Assembly: GCF_000425405.1 (NCBI RefSeq) | Contig: NZ_AUDJ01000015.1 | Location: 1-64,000 of the forward strand | DNA from: Ferrimonas kyonanensis DSM 18153 | GTDB taxonomy: Bacteria > Pseudomonadota > Gammaproteobacteria > Enterobacterales > Shewanellaceae | Reading direction: 5' to 3' | Length of the DNA stretch: 64,000 nucleotides | In this document: in pieces, positions 27,372-35,161 of the stretch | Layout of the letters: every line of letters begins with the position of its first letter | Position numbering within the stretch: the stretch's first letter is position 1 | Translations under genes and position numbers: made by a program | Notes under the pieces: generated by a model | The model's database searches: none | The model's input: the letters and a program-made list of their open reading frames with translations, nothing else | Told to the model about the DNA's origin: nothing

Positions 27372-28157
27372 ATGTGTGAGTTGCTGGCCATGAGTGCCAA
27401 CGTACCGACAGACATTGTGTTCAGCTTTACCGGGTTGGTGGAGCGGGGCGGGGTCACCGGTCCCCATACCGATGGCTGGGGCATTACGTTTTATGATGGC
27501 CCGGGCAACCGTACGTTTCGGGATTGCCAGCCCAGCTGCCGGTCTGAGGTGGCCAGCCTGATCAAGGAATACCCCATCAAGAGTAAGGCGGTGATCAGTC
27601 ACATTCGCCAGGCCAACCGCGGCCGGGTGTCGTTGGAGAATACCCACCCTTTCTGTCGTGAGCTGTGGGGGCGCTACTGGACCTTTGCCCATAATGGCCA
27701 GCTCAGTAATTACACCGACAAGCTGAAGCCCAAACGGTTTCATCCGGTGGGTAAGACCGACAGTGAACTGGCGTTTTGCTATTTGATGGACCGGCTGGCC
27801 CAACGCTTTCCGGAGAAACCTAAGGACATGCGGCAGGCGTTTCGCTTTATGGCCAACGAGGCCACAGCGCTGGGCAAACTGGGTGTCTTCAACATGTTGC
27901 TCACCGATGGTCGCTACCTGCTGGCGGTGTGCAGCAATAATTTATGCTGGATTACCCGTAAGGCTCCGTTTGGCGAGGCCAAGCTGATCGATACCGACAT
28001 GGTGATCGATTTCACCAGTGAAACCAACGAAACTGACATCGTGTCGGTGATTGCCACTCGTCCCCTGACCCACAATGAGCAGTGGCACACCATGGTGCCC
28101 GGTGAATGGCAGCTGTTTAAGGACGGACTGCCGGTGGCGGCGTCCCGGCCTCGCTGA
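27372..28157 (+). CDS. yafJ: Class II glutamine amidotransferase-like protein YafJ
   Basis: 261 residues from ATG 27372, which places the catalytic cysteine at position 2 (MCELLAMSAN). The frame is open 20 codons further upstream, but those residues do not fit the family. Motifs: HTDGWGITFYDG, SHIRQANRG, ENTHPFCRELWGRYWTFAHNGQL and KTDSELAFCYLMD, the Ntn-hydrolase glutaminase pattern. No synthetase partner is fused, and the acceptor substrate is unknown. Near fadE, as in E. coli. Confidence 0.92.
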   Translation: MCELLAMSANVPTDIVFSFTGLVERGGVTGPHTDGWGITFYDGPGNRTFRDCQPSCRSEVASLIKEYPIKSKAVISHIRQANRGRVSLENTHPFCRELWGRYWTFAHNGQLSNYTDKLKPKRFHPVGKTDSELAFCYLMDRLAQRFPEKPKDMRQAFRFMANEATALGKLGVFNMLLTDGRYLLAVCSNNLCWITRKAPFGEAKLIDTDMVIDFTSETNETDIVSVIATRPLTHNEQWHTMVPGEWQLFKDGLPVAASRPR

Positions 28158-28842
28158 AGGTCAGCCGTTCCAGCCTCAGTTCCGCCTGAACATCGCCATC
28201 TTTGTACTGGATTAGCCTGGCCAGTACATGGTGGTATTCCAGCGCCAGCCACAGATAGGTCTGACGGCTGCTGCCTTCGCCACGATCCCTGGCCACTTTG
28301 ATGGTGTCCAGGGTGCCGAACGGCAGCGTCAGTGTCTCCTTACCCACCACTTTATAGCGGTAGTCCCGTTCTTTGTTCTTGTAGACGATGGGGTACAGCA
28401 TGTCGGTGTCCCCTCGGGCAACGTCCAGCCGCAGCTGCAACTGATAGCTAAGGGGATCGAACCTGGGTTGGCTCCAGGGCAGCTGTTTGCGTTCATCCCG
28501 GTATTGGGCCTCGATGCGTTGTTGCTGCCAATCAAAACTGATGCTGGCACTGAAATCCGGACCGGTTCCTGAGCGTGTCATGTGGTATTGCCAGGGCATC
28601 AGGGTGGTGTCATTGACCCTGAACTCGCTGGTCTCGGTACGGGTATCCGATAAAAATAGCCAACCCACTTTGCTTTGGTAGCCCAGAGAGTAGATCCCGT
28701 CCTGCTGCTGTTGCAATTGGTAATAGCCGCTGCCTAACTGGGAGTCGCCCCGCCAGACTTGGTAATCCGCCCGGTAGGGCAACAGCGGGTTGGCGGCGGC
28801 GCCGGCGGAAAGGACCAGCGCCATTAATGGCCAGATTCGCAT
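28117..28842 (-). CDS. DUF3108 periplasmic protein
   Basis: 241 residues with a signal peptide (MRIWPLMALVLSAGAAA) followed by LPYRADYQVWRGDSQLGSGYYQL, the start of the DUF3108 beta-rich domain. The function is unknown; the family may bind lipids or polymers in the envelope. Its 3' end overlaps the 3' end of yafJ by 41 bp in a convergent arrangement. Confidence 0.8.
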   Translation of the reverse strand: MRIWPLMALVLSAGAAANPLLPYRADYQVWRGDSQLGSGYYQLQQQQDGIYSLGYQSKVGWLFLSDTRTETSEFRVNDTTLMPWQYHMTRSGTGPDFSASISFDWQQQRIEAQYRDERKQLPWSQPRFDPLSYQLQLRLDVARGDTDMLYPIVYKNKERDYRYKVVGKETLTLPFGTLDTIKVARDRGEGSSRQTYLWLALEYHHVLARLIQYKDGDVQAELRLERLTFSEAGTPPPAVRP

Positions 28843-28927
28843 CGGCTCTCCTTGGTGAAACGGAACAGACAGTGTTGAGTGTAGAGCAGTTCTCTGTTCT
28901 CAATGAGTCGACCCTGCCACTTGGTGA

Positions 28928-29281
28928 TTAAAACGGCAGTTGCCACAACAGCTCGGCCAGATCCGGTTGCCACTGGTATTCCGACATTTTTACCCGGCCG
29001 TTGCGGACCATCACGCCCTCTTCACGGAGTCGATATTGCTGCTCCTGAAAGCCGGGGCTGCCTGGCGGCAGGGAGATTTTACCGGCGGCATTAACGACCC
29101 GGTGCCAGGGCAGTGTCAGGGTATCCGGTGTCAGTCGCAGGGCTTTGCCCGCCAACCTTGCCCGCCCGGGCAGTCCGGCCAGATCCGCCAACTGCCCATA
29201 GCTGACCACCTTACCCGCCGGCACCAACTGGCAGACCTGCCAGATACGCTGCTCCTTACTCAGGGCTGGGGTGTCGCTCAT
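28928..29281 (-). CDS. atl: Alkyltransferase-like protein (ATL, YbaZ-type)
   Basis: 117 residues of the MGMT fold. The methyl-acceptor PCHRV motif is PWHRV (W59), the mark of alkyltransferase-like proteins, which bind O6-alkylguanine without removing it and hand the lesion to nucleotide excision repair. VPAGKVVSYGQLADLAGLPGRARLAGKAL carries the helix-turn-helix and arginine finger. Divergent from the SOS mutagenesis operon, with a LexA box between them. Confidence 0.92.
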   Translation of the reverse strand: MSDTPALSKEQRIWQVCQLVPAGKVVSYGQLADLAGLPGRARLAGKALRLTPDTLTLPWHRVVNAAGKISLPPGSPGFQEQQYRLREEGVMVRNGRVKMSEYQWQPDLAELLWQLPF

Positions 29282-29425
29282 GGTCCGTGTCTCGTACTGA
29301 TTGCTGGAGGTGAAGCTGCAGTGTACTGAATTTCTGATGGCTTTTCAGTGTGCCTGTTCAGGCAAGGAAAGAGGTGGGGCGCCATCGAGTCACGGTGGTT
29401 GGATCTTAGTGCAAAATCGTTAATA

Positions 29426-29441
29426 CTGTATATGTGTACAG
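29426..29441. promoter_or_regulatory. LexA (SOS) box
   Basis: CTGTATATGTGTACAG fits the gammaproteobacterial SOS box CTGT-N8-ACAG with an alternating AT-rich centre. It ends 14 bases before the imuA ATG and lies 145 bases from the divergent atl start. Confidence 0.9.
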
Positions 29442-29455
29442 TTGTGGCGAAAATC

Positions 29456-30124
29456 ATGCTAAAACCCGTTGATTCATTATTGCAGCGAGACGATCTGTGG
29501 CTGGCCAGTCAGTGGCAGCAACAGCAGGGGGGGATTGCCACCGGTTTTGAGGCGCTGGATCGGTGCTTGTGTCATGGGGGCTGGCCCGACAAGGGCGTGC
29601 TTGAGGTATTGATGGCAACGCCGGGGGCCGGCGAATCACTGTTGTTGCAGCGTTTGTTGTGTCCGGGAGAGGGCCAATGGTTGTTGTTGGTGTGTCCGCC
29701 TTATCTGCCCTATGCCCCGGCTTGGATGCAGCAGGGGATCGACCTGGCCAATGTGGTGTGTCTGACGGATCTGGATCGCAAAGAGCAGTTGTGGGCTGCG
29801 GAACAGGGGTTGGCCAGTGGCAGTTGTCGGCGGGTTTTGTTGTGGCTCGATGCATTGTCAGTCAGTGAATCCCGGCGTTTGCAACTGGCGGCCGAACGAA
29901 GTGGCAGCGTGGCGGTGGTATTTCTCCCTCAGGAGGCCGAGCGTGACAGTCATCCGGTCAGCCTGCGGGTTCGCTGGGCGTTAGAAACCGGCGGAGCGAC
30001 GCTGCAGATCCTCAAGCAGCGTGGCGGTTGGCGTCAGCCCCAGCAGTGGCTCAGTGTGCAGCCGCAAGGGTGGCACCTGCCGAAGCGGCCGCCGGCGGCA
30101 ACACTGTTTCAGGGGCCCTGGTGA
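29456..30124 (+). CDS. imuA: SOS mutasome protein ImuA (RecA/SulA-like)
   Basis: 222 residues from ATG 29456; the frame is open upstream, but those codons overlap the LexA box. RecA-like fold beginning TGFEALDRCLCHGGWPDKGVLEVLM. The P-loop position reads TPGAGES instead of GxGK(S/T), so ATP binding by a normal Walker A is doubtful, as in other ImuA proteins. It helps assemble the ImuB/DnaE2 translesion complex. Its TGA overlaps the imuB ATG by one base (TGATG). Confidence 0.9.
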   Translation: MLKPVDSLLQRDDLWLASQWQQQQGGIATGFEALDRCLCHGGWPDKGVLEVLMATPGAGESLLLQRLLCPGEGQWLLLVCPPYLPYAPAWMQQGIDLANVVCLTDLDRKEQLWAAEQGLASGSCRRVLLWLDALSVSESRRLQLAAERSGSVAVVFLPQEAERDSHPVSLRVRWALETGGATLQILKQRGGWRQPQQWLSVQPQGWHLPKRPPAATLFQGPW

Positions 30125-31524
30125 TGCTGTGGCTGGGACTGCATTTTGTCGATCTGGCGTTGCACTACCAATTGCAGTCGCACCCGGAACCGGCGGCCGC
30201 CGCCCTGATCAGCGGCCAGCCGCGGCGGGTACGTCAGTGCAACGATGTGGCGCAGACACAGGGCGTTAGCGTTGATCAGAGTGTGGCTACAGCCACCGCC
30301 CTGTGCCCGTCATTGTGGCTGCTGGAGCCGCTGGCGGACTCGCAAGAGGTGTTGCTGGAGCTGGCTCAGTGGGCCTATGGCTTCAGTGGCCGGGTGGTGC
30401 TGGTGGCGCCGGATTTGCTGCTGCTCGAAGGCAGCAGCATGCTGCGCCTGTTTCAGGGCCTGGATGGCTGGCGTCAAGCGATCAACCGGGGGCTGGAAGT
30501 GCTGGGGCTACCCTATCAGCAGGGGCTGGGGCTGACGCCGCTGGCGGCGACGGTGCTGGCTCGCCAGGGGCAGGATGGCAACAGCGACGACCCTTGTCGG
30601 CTCGCTGCCTTGTTGCGGTCACTGCCGGTGACGGCGTTGCAGTTGCCAAATGATTGCGGTGAGCGATTGATGCAGATGGGCATTCAGCAGGCCGGGCAAC
30701 TGCTGGCTTTGCCCCGGGCGGAGCTGGGTTCCCGTTTTGGTGCCGAGTTGTTGCTGCACTTGGCACGATTGCAGGGAGAGTTACCGGATCCCCGCCCTGA
30801 GTACCAACCGTCGCCCCAGTTTCAGCAGAAGCGGTTGCTGCTGGAAGAGGCGGAGCAGGCGTCGATGCTGTTGTTTCCCCTGCAAAGCATGGTGGCGGCA
30901 CTGGCGGAATTTCTACGTCAGCGGCAGTTGGCATGCGGTCAATTCAGCCTGAGCCTGAGTCACCGTCAGGGGCCACCCACCCGGGTGGTGCTGCGCCCGG
31001 CATTTGCCGAAAGTCAGCGCCAGGCCTTGTTTAAGCTGCTGCAGCTGAGGTTTGAGCGCCTGACTCTGTACCAGCCGGTTACGGAGTTGCTGTTGCAGAG
31101 TGAACAGTTGAGTCCGGTGAACCTGACGAGTGAAGGGTTAAGCGAAAACGGTCAGCCATTGATGGCCAGTCAGCAGCCGCAGCGGCAGTTGATCTCGCAA
31201 CTGAGCGCCCGCTTGGGGGCAGAGCGGGTTCGGGGCATTGCCACCGTGGATGAGATTCGACCTGAGCGGGCCTGGCGCTGGGCCGGCTTGGGGGAGGGCA
31301 GTGAGTCGGTGGCGTCGCGGCCTCGGCCGCCGTGGTTATTGCTCGAGCCCCAGGCGGTGACCCGACAGCAACTTCAGTTGCACCAGGGGCCGGAGCGGTT
31401 GGAGTCAGGCTGGTGGGATGGGGAGCCGGTGTGCCGGGATTACTACCTGGCTCAGACCGGGGATCATCGTTGGTGCTGGGCGTTTCGTCAGCACGACGGC
31501 TGGTTTATCCATGGGTGGTTCTAG
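30124..31524 (+). CDS. imuB: SOS mutasome protein ImuB (inactive Y-family polymerase)
   Basis: 466 residues from ATG 30124. The fold follows Y-family polymerases (PCRLAALLRSLPVTALQLP..., MGIQQAGQLLALPRAELGSRFG). The N-terminal catalytic aspartates (HVDMD in DinB) are replaced (GLHFVD with no DxD), as in other ImuB proteins that act as a hub rather than an enzyme. I do not see an obvious QLxLF-type clamp motif in its C-terminal part. Coupled to imuA (TGATG) and to dnaE2 (TAGTG). Confidence 0.9.
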   Translation: MLWLGLHFVDLALHYQLQSHPEPAAAALISGQPRRVRQCNDVAQTQGVSVDQSVATATALCPSLWLLEPLADSQEVLLELAQWAYGFSGRVVLVAPDLLLLEGSSMLRLFQGLDGWRQAINRGLEVLGLPYQQGLGLTPLAATVLARQGQDGNSDDPCRLAALLRSLPVTALQLPNDCGERLMQMGIQQAGQLLALPRAELGSRFGAELLLHLARLQGELPDPRPEYQPSPQFQQKRLLLEEAEQASMLLFPLQSMVAALAEFLRQRQLACGQFSLSLSHRQGPPTRVVLRPAFAESQRQALFKLLQLRFERLTLYQPVTELLLQSEQLSPVNLTSEGLSENGQPLMASQQPQRQLISQLSARLGAERVRGIATVDEIRPERAWRWAGLGEGSESVASRPRPPWLLLEPQAVTRQQLQLHQGPERLESGWWDGEPVCRDYYLAQTGDHRWCWAFRQHDGWFIHGWF

Positions 31525-34500
31525 TGGTGGACTACGCTGAGCTGCACTGCCTGAGTAACTTCAGCTTTCTACGCGGCGCCTCTCATCCTCAGGAGCTGGT
31601 GGCGGAGGCGGCCCGTCAGGGGTACCGAGCCATCGCCTTGACTGATGAGTGCTCTTTGGCGGGGATCGTCAAGGCCTGGGAGGAAGCAAAAACCCATGAG
31701 ATTCGGCTGCTGGTGGGCAGTGAGTTTCGGTTGCCGGAGGCCACGGTGGTGGTGCTGGCCCAGAGCCGCCGAGGCTATGGCCAGCTGTCGGCATTGATCA
31801 CCCGCAGCCGCCGCCGCAGTCCGAAAGGACACTACCAGATTCATTGGGCCGATTTCGACGAGCGTCTGAGTGAATGCCTGCTGTTGTTGCTGGTGAATGC
31901 TGAGGCGCCGGAGTCGGCTCTGGATCCCATCTGCCAGCAGCTGCAATCGGAGTTTGTCGATCGCTGCTGGCTGTTGCTGGAGCGCCATTTTTGTCCGCAG
32001 GATCAGCGCCGGTTGCACCTGGTGGAGTCGTTGTCACGGCGTTGGTCATTGCCGCTGGTCTGTGCCGGAGGGGTACGTATGCACCGTGCGGAGCGGCAGC
32101 AATTGCTGGATGTTCTCAGTTGTGTGCACCACGGCTGCACCTTGTCGCAGGCCGGGTGGCGATTAAGTGGTAATGCCGAAGCACACATCAAATCGTTGCC
32201 AGCCCTGGCCCGGCGTTTTCGCCCCCAATGGCTGGCAGCCACGATGGCGATCGCCGAACGGTGTCAATTTGAGCTGGAGGAGCTGCGCTACCAGTACCCG
32301 GCGGAGGTGGTACCACAAGGGATGACGGCGTCGGCGTACCTGCGTCAGCAGGTGGCCGTCGGGGCTCAGCGGCGCTACCCGCAGGGGGTTCCGCCTCAAG
32401 TACAGCGGCAGATTGAGACTGAGCTGGCGCTGATTGATGAGCTGCGTTACCACTATTTTTTTCTGACCATCTACGACATCGTCCGCTTTGCCAAGGCGCA
32501 GCGGATTCTGCATCAGGGGCGGGGATCGGCCGCCAACTCGGTGGTGTGTTACTGCCTGGGGATCACCGAGGTGGATCCGGTGCAGGTGAACCTGTTGTTT
32601 GAACGCTTTATCTCCCGAGAGCGCAATGAGCCGCCGGACATCGATGTGGATTTCGAGCATCAGCGCCGCGAGGAGGTGATTCAGTACATCTATAGAAAAT
32701 ACGGTCGGGAGCGGGCGGCGTTGGCGGCCACGGTGATCAGTTATCGCTTCAAGAGCGCTCTGCGGGATGTGGCCAAGGCGCTGGGACTGGATGAAGGGTA
32801 TCAGGACTACCTGATTAAGCACGTGGATCGCCGCGATGGCAGCAGCAGTTGGCAACAGCAAACCCAGGCGCTGATGCAGGGCCGGGACACTCCCGCCGGT
32901 GCCGCGGCTTTTCTGGTTCCCTTGGTGGAGACGCTGTTGGGGTTTCCCCGCCACCTGTCCCAGCATGTGGGTGGTTTTATCATCTCCTCGGGCCCGCTGT
33001 CTGAACTGGTGCCGGTGGAGAACGCCGCCATGGCCGAACGCACCGTTATCCAGTGGGATAAGGATGATCTGGAAGCGTTGGGGCTGCTGAAGGTGGATGT
33101 GCTGGCCCTGGGGATGCTCAGTGCCATTCGCCGCTGCTTTGATCTCATCAGCCAGTGGCAGGGGCAGCCCTATGGCATGGACGATGTGGTGCGCGAACAG
33201 CCCCAGGTGTATGACATGCTGTGTCGTGCCGACAGCATCGGCGTGTTTCAGATTGAATCGCGGGCACAGACCAACATGCTGCCTAGGCTGCGCCCCCGTT
33301 GTTACTACGATTTGGTGGTGCAGATCGCCATTGTCCGTCCGGGGCCGATTCAGGGGGACATGGTTCACCCCTACCTGAGGCGGCGTCATGGCCAGGAGCC
33401 GGTGTCTTACCCCAGCGAGGCGGTTCAGCAGGTGCTGGAACGTACTTTGGGGGTGCCGATTTTTCAGGAGCAGGTGATCAAACTGGCGATGGTGGCCGCC
33501 GGGTTTTCTGGCGGGGAAGCGGATCAGTTGCGGCGGGCCATGGCCAGTTGGAAGCGTCATGGTGAGTTGGACCAGTTTGAGAAAAAACTGGTGGAGGGGA
33601 TGGCCAGCCGGGGCTATAGCAGTGAGTTTGCTCAGCAGGTGTTCAACCAGATCCGCGGCTTTGGTGAATACGGCTTTCCTGAGTCCCATTCCGCCAGTTT
33701 TGCGCTGCTGGCGTACGTGTCGGCGTACCTGAAGTATCACTATCCGGTGGCGTTTTGCTGCGCCTTGCTCAACAGTCAGCCCATGGGCTTCTATACCCCG
33801 TCGCAACTGGTTCAGGATCTGCAGCGTCATGGTGCAGAGGTGCTGCCGGTATCGGTGAATCACAGTGATTGGGACCATCGGTTAGAATCCGTTGCCGGTA
33901 AACCGGCGTTACGCCTGGGGTTGCGATTGGTGAAAGGCCTGGGGGAGGACGCCGGGCAGGCGGTCGTGGCCCAGCGGCCAGGGCTGGGGTATCAGGACAG
34001 TCAGCAACTGGTGGCTCTCAGCCAGCTGGATCGAGGCAGCCTGGAGCGCCTGGCCAGTGCCGATGCCCTGAAATGCATGAGCGGTCACCGCTATCAGGCC
34101 CGTTGGCAACTGGCGGCAGTGACCGAGCAACTGCCGCTGTTCGGAGAGCAGCCGTTGTCTACCGAGGTGGCGTTATCGTCGCCAGGAGCGGCCGAGGAGA
34201 TGCTGGCAGATTTCCAGCAGCTGGGGCTGACCCTGGGACAGCACCCGATGGCGATGTTGCGCCAGCGTGGGCAGTTGAGTGGACAGCGCACGGCAGAGCA
34301 GTTGCTGGAGTGCCGGCATGGGCAACTGGTGACCCTGACCGGTGTGGTGGTGGGGCGGCAACGACCGGGTACCGCCAGTGGCGTGACCTTTATCACCCTT
34401 GAAGATGAGACCGGCAACGCCAACGTGGTGGTCTGGGCCGGTACTGCCCGGGCTCAGAGGCAACCCTATCTGACAGCTCGATTGTTGCAGGTCCGAGGAG

Positions 34501-34604
34501 TGGTGGAAAAAGCGGGTAGGGTGGTGCACCTGATGGCAGGCAAATTGACTGACAAAAGTGAGCTGATTGACAATTTCAAGGTGAAATCACGAAATTTTCG
34601 TTAA
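31524..34604 (+). CDS. dnaE2: Error-prone DNA polymerase DnaE2 (ImuC)
   Basis: 1026 residues from GTG 31524, whose first base is the last base of the imuB stop. N-terminal PHP domain (YAELHCLSNFSFLRGASHPQELV), C-family polymerase core with LHQGRGSAANSVVCY and the metal-binding PPDIDVDFEHQRREE (about residue 370), then a helix-hairpin region and a C-terminal OB fold. QLPLFG at about residue 869 looks like a beta-clamp-binding motif. Shorter than replicative DnaE, as typical. It copies past lesions with ImuA/ImuB under SOS control. Confidence 0.95.
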   Translation: MVDYAELHCLSNFSFLRGASHPQELVAEAARQGYRAIALTDECSLAGIVKAWEEAKTHEIRLLVGSEFRLPEATVVVLAQSRRGYGQLSALITRSRRRSPKGHYQIHWADFDERLSECLLLLLVNAEAPESALDPICQQLQSEFVDRCWLLLERHFCPQDQRRLHLVESLSRRWSLPLVCAGGVRMHRAERQQLLDVLSCVHHGCTLSQAGWRLSGNAEAHIKSLPALARRFRPQWLAATMAIAERCQFELEELRYQYPAEVVPQGMTASAYLRQQVAVGAQRRYPQGVPPQVQRQIETELALIDELRYHYFFLTIYDIVRFAKAQRILHQGRGSAANSVVCYCLGITEVDPVQVNLLFERFISRERNEPPDIDVDFEHQRREEVIQYIYRKYGRERAALAATVISYRFKSALRDVAKALGLDEGYQDYLIKHVDRRDGSSSWQQQTQALMQGRDTPAGAAAFLVPLVETLLGFPRHLSQHVGGFIISSGPLSELVPVENAAMAERTVIQWDKDDLEALGLLKVDVLALGMLSAIRRCFDLISQWQGQPYGMDDVVREQPQVYDMLCRADSIGVFQIESRAQTNMLPRLRPRCYYDLVVQIAIVRPGPIQGDMVHPYLRRRHGQEPVSYPSEAVQQVLERTLGVPIFQEQVIKLAMVAAGFSGGEADQLRRAMASWKRHGELDQFEKKLVEGMASRGYSSEFAQQVFNQIRGFGEYGFPESHSASFALLAYVSAYLKYHYPVAFCCALLNSQPMGFYTPSQLVQDLQRHGAEVLPVSVNHSDWDHRLESVAGKPALRLGLRLVKGLGEDAGQAVVAQRPGLGYQDSQQLVALSQLDRGSLERLASADALKCMSGHRYQARWQLAAVTEQLPLFGEQPLSTEVALSSPGAAEEMLADFQQLGLTLGQHPMAMLRQRGQLSGQRTAEQLLECRHGQLVTLTGVVVGRQRPGTASGVTFITLEDETGNANVVVWAGTARAQRQPYLTARLLQVRGVVEKAGRVVHLMAGKLTDKSELIDNFKVKSRNFR

Positions 34605-34662
34605 GAAATGGTGTTCACTATTCGATCATTGACTGCAATTGATAAAAAAATCGCCAGATGGT

Positions 34663-34690
34663 TTGTAAACCCAAACATCCTGAGTATAAT
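34663..34690 (+). promoter_or_regulatory. Probable sigma-70 promoter of the cold-shock gene
   Basis: TTGTAA (34663-34668), 16 bases, then a perfect TATAAT (34685-34690), giving a leader of about 52 nt before the ATG. Confidence 0.6.
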
Positions 34691-34748
34691 TGATATCGAT
34701 AGCAGGTAATACGGATTGCCTGTGCGTTTGATTTAGAAAGAGTTAGAT

Positions 34749-34958
34749 ATGTCTGAACAAGTTACTGGTACAGTTAAGTGGTTTAACGACGAAAAAGGAT
34801 TTGGCTTCATCTCTCGTGAAGATGGCAAGGATGTGTTCGTGCACTTCTCTGCTATCCAGGGTAATGGACGCCGTACTTTGGTTGAAGGTCAACAGGTTAC
34901 TATGACCGTGACTCAGGGTCAGAAAGGCCCTCAAGCAGAGAACGTAAGCGTTATCTAA
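34749..34958 (+). CDS. CspA-family cold-shock protein
   Basis: 69 residues, one cold-shock domain with both RNA-binding motifs: KGFGFI (RNP1) and VFVHF (RNP2), after GTVKWFNDE. Binds single-stranded RNA and DNA and melts secondary structure. The short leader suggests a constitutive CspE/CspC-type member rather than a cold-induced one with a long leader. Strong terminator follows. Confidence 0.96.
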   Translation: MSEQVTGTVKWFNDEKGFGFISREDGKDVFVHFSAIQGNGRRTLVEGQQVTMTVTQGQKGPQAENVSVI

Positions 34959-34977
34959 CACTTACAAAAGATTCGAG

Positions 34978-35008
34978 GCCCTTGCCGTATGGCGAGGGCT
35001 TTTTTTTG
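34978..35008 (+). terminator. Intrinsic terminator after cold-shock gene
   Basis: Stem GCCCTTGCC/GGCGAGGGC (34978-34986 and 34991-34999) followed by eight T's. Confidence 0.9.
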
Positions 35009-35161
35009 TCCGTTTTTTGGTCTCGTAAACACACTCGGATCCCCCGACCAGATGGAGACTGGTGCCGATCTGGCAGATACTTACTGCCATGGCGTGTTGG
35101 TCATCGGCTTCGAGGCCGAGAGCCGTCATGTCGAAGTTGGTGGCAGCATGAGGAGGCGGAC

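Noticed and set aside
32163-33878. 571-codon open frame on the minus strand
   Set aside because: Antisense shadow of the dnaE2 polymerase core; histidine/glutamine-rich translation typical of a shadow frame.
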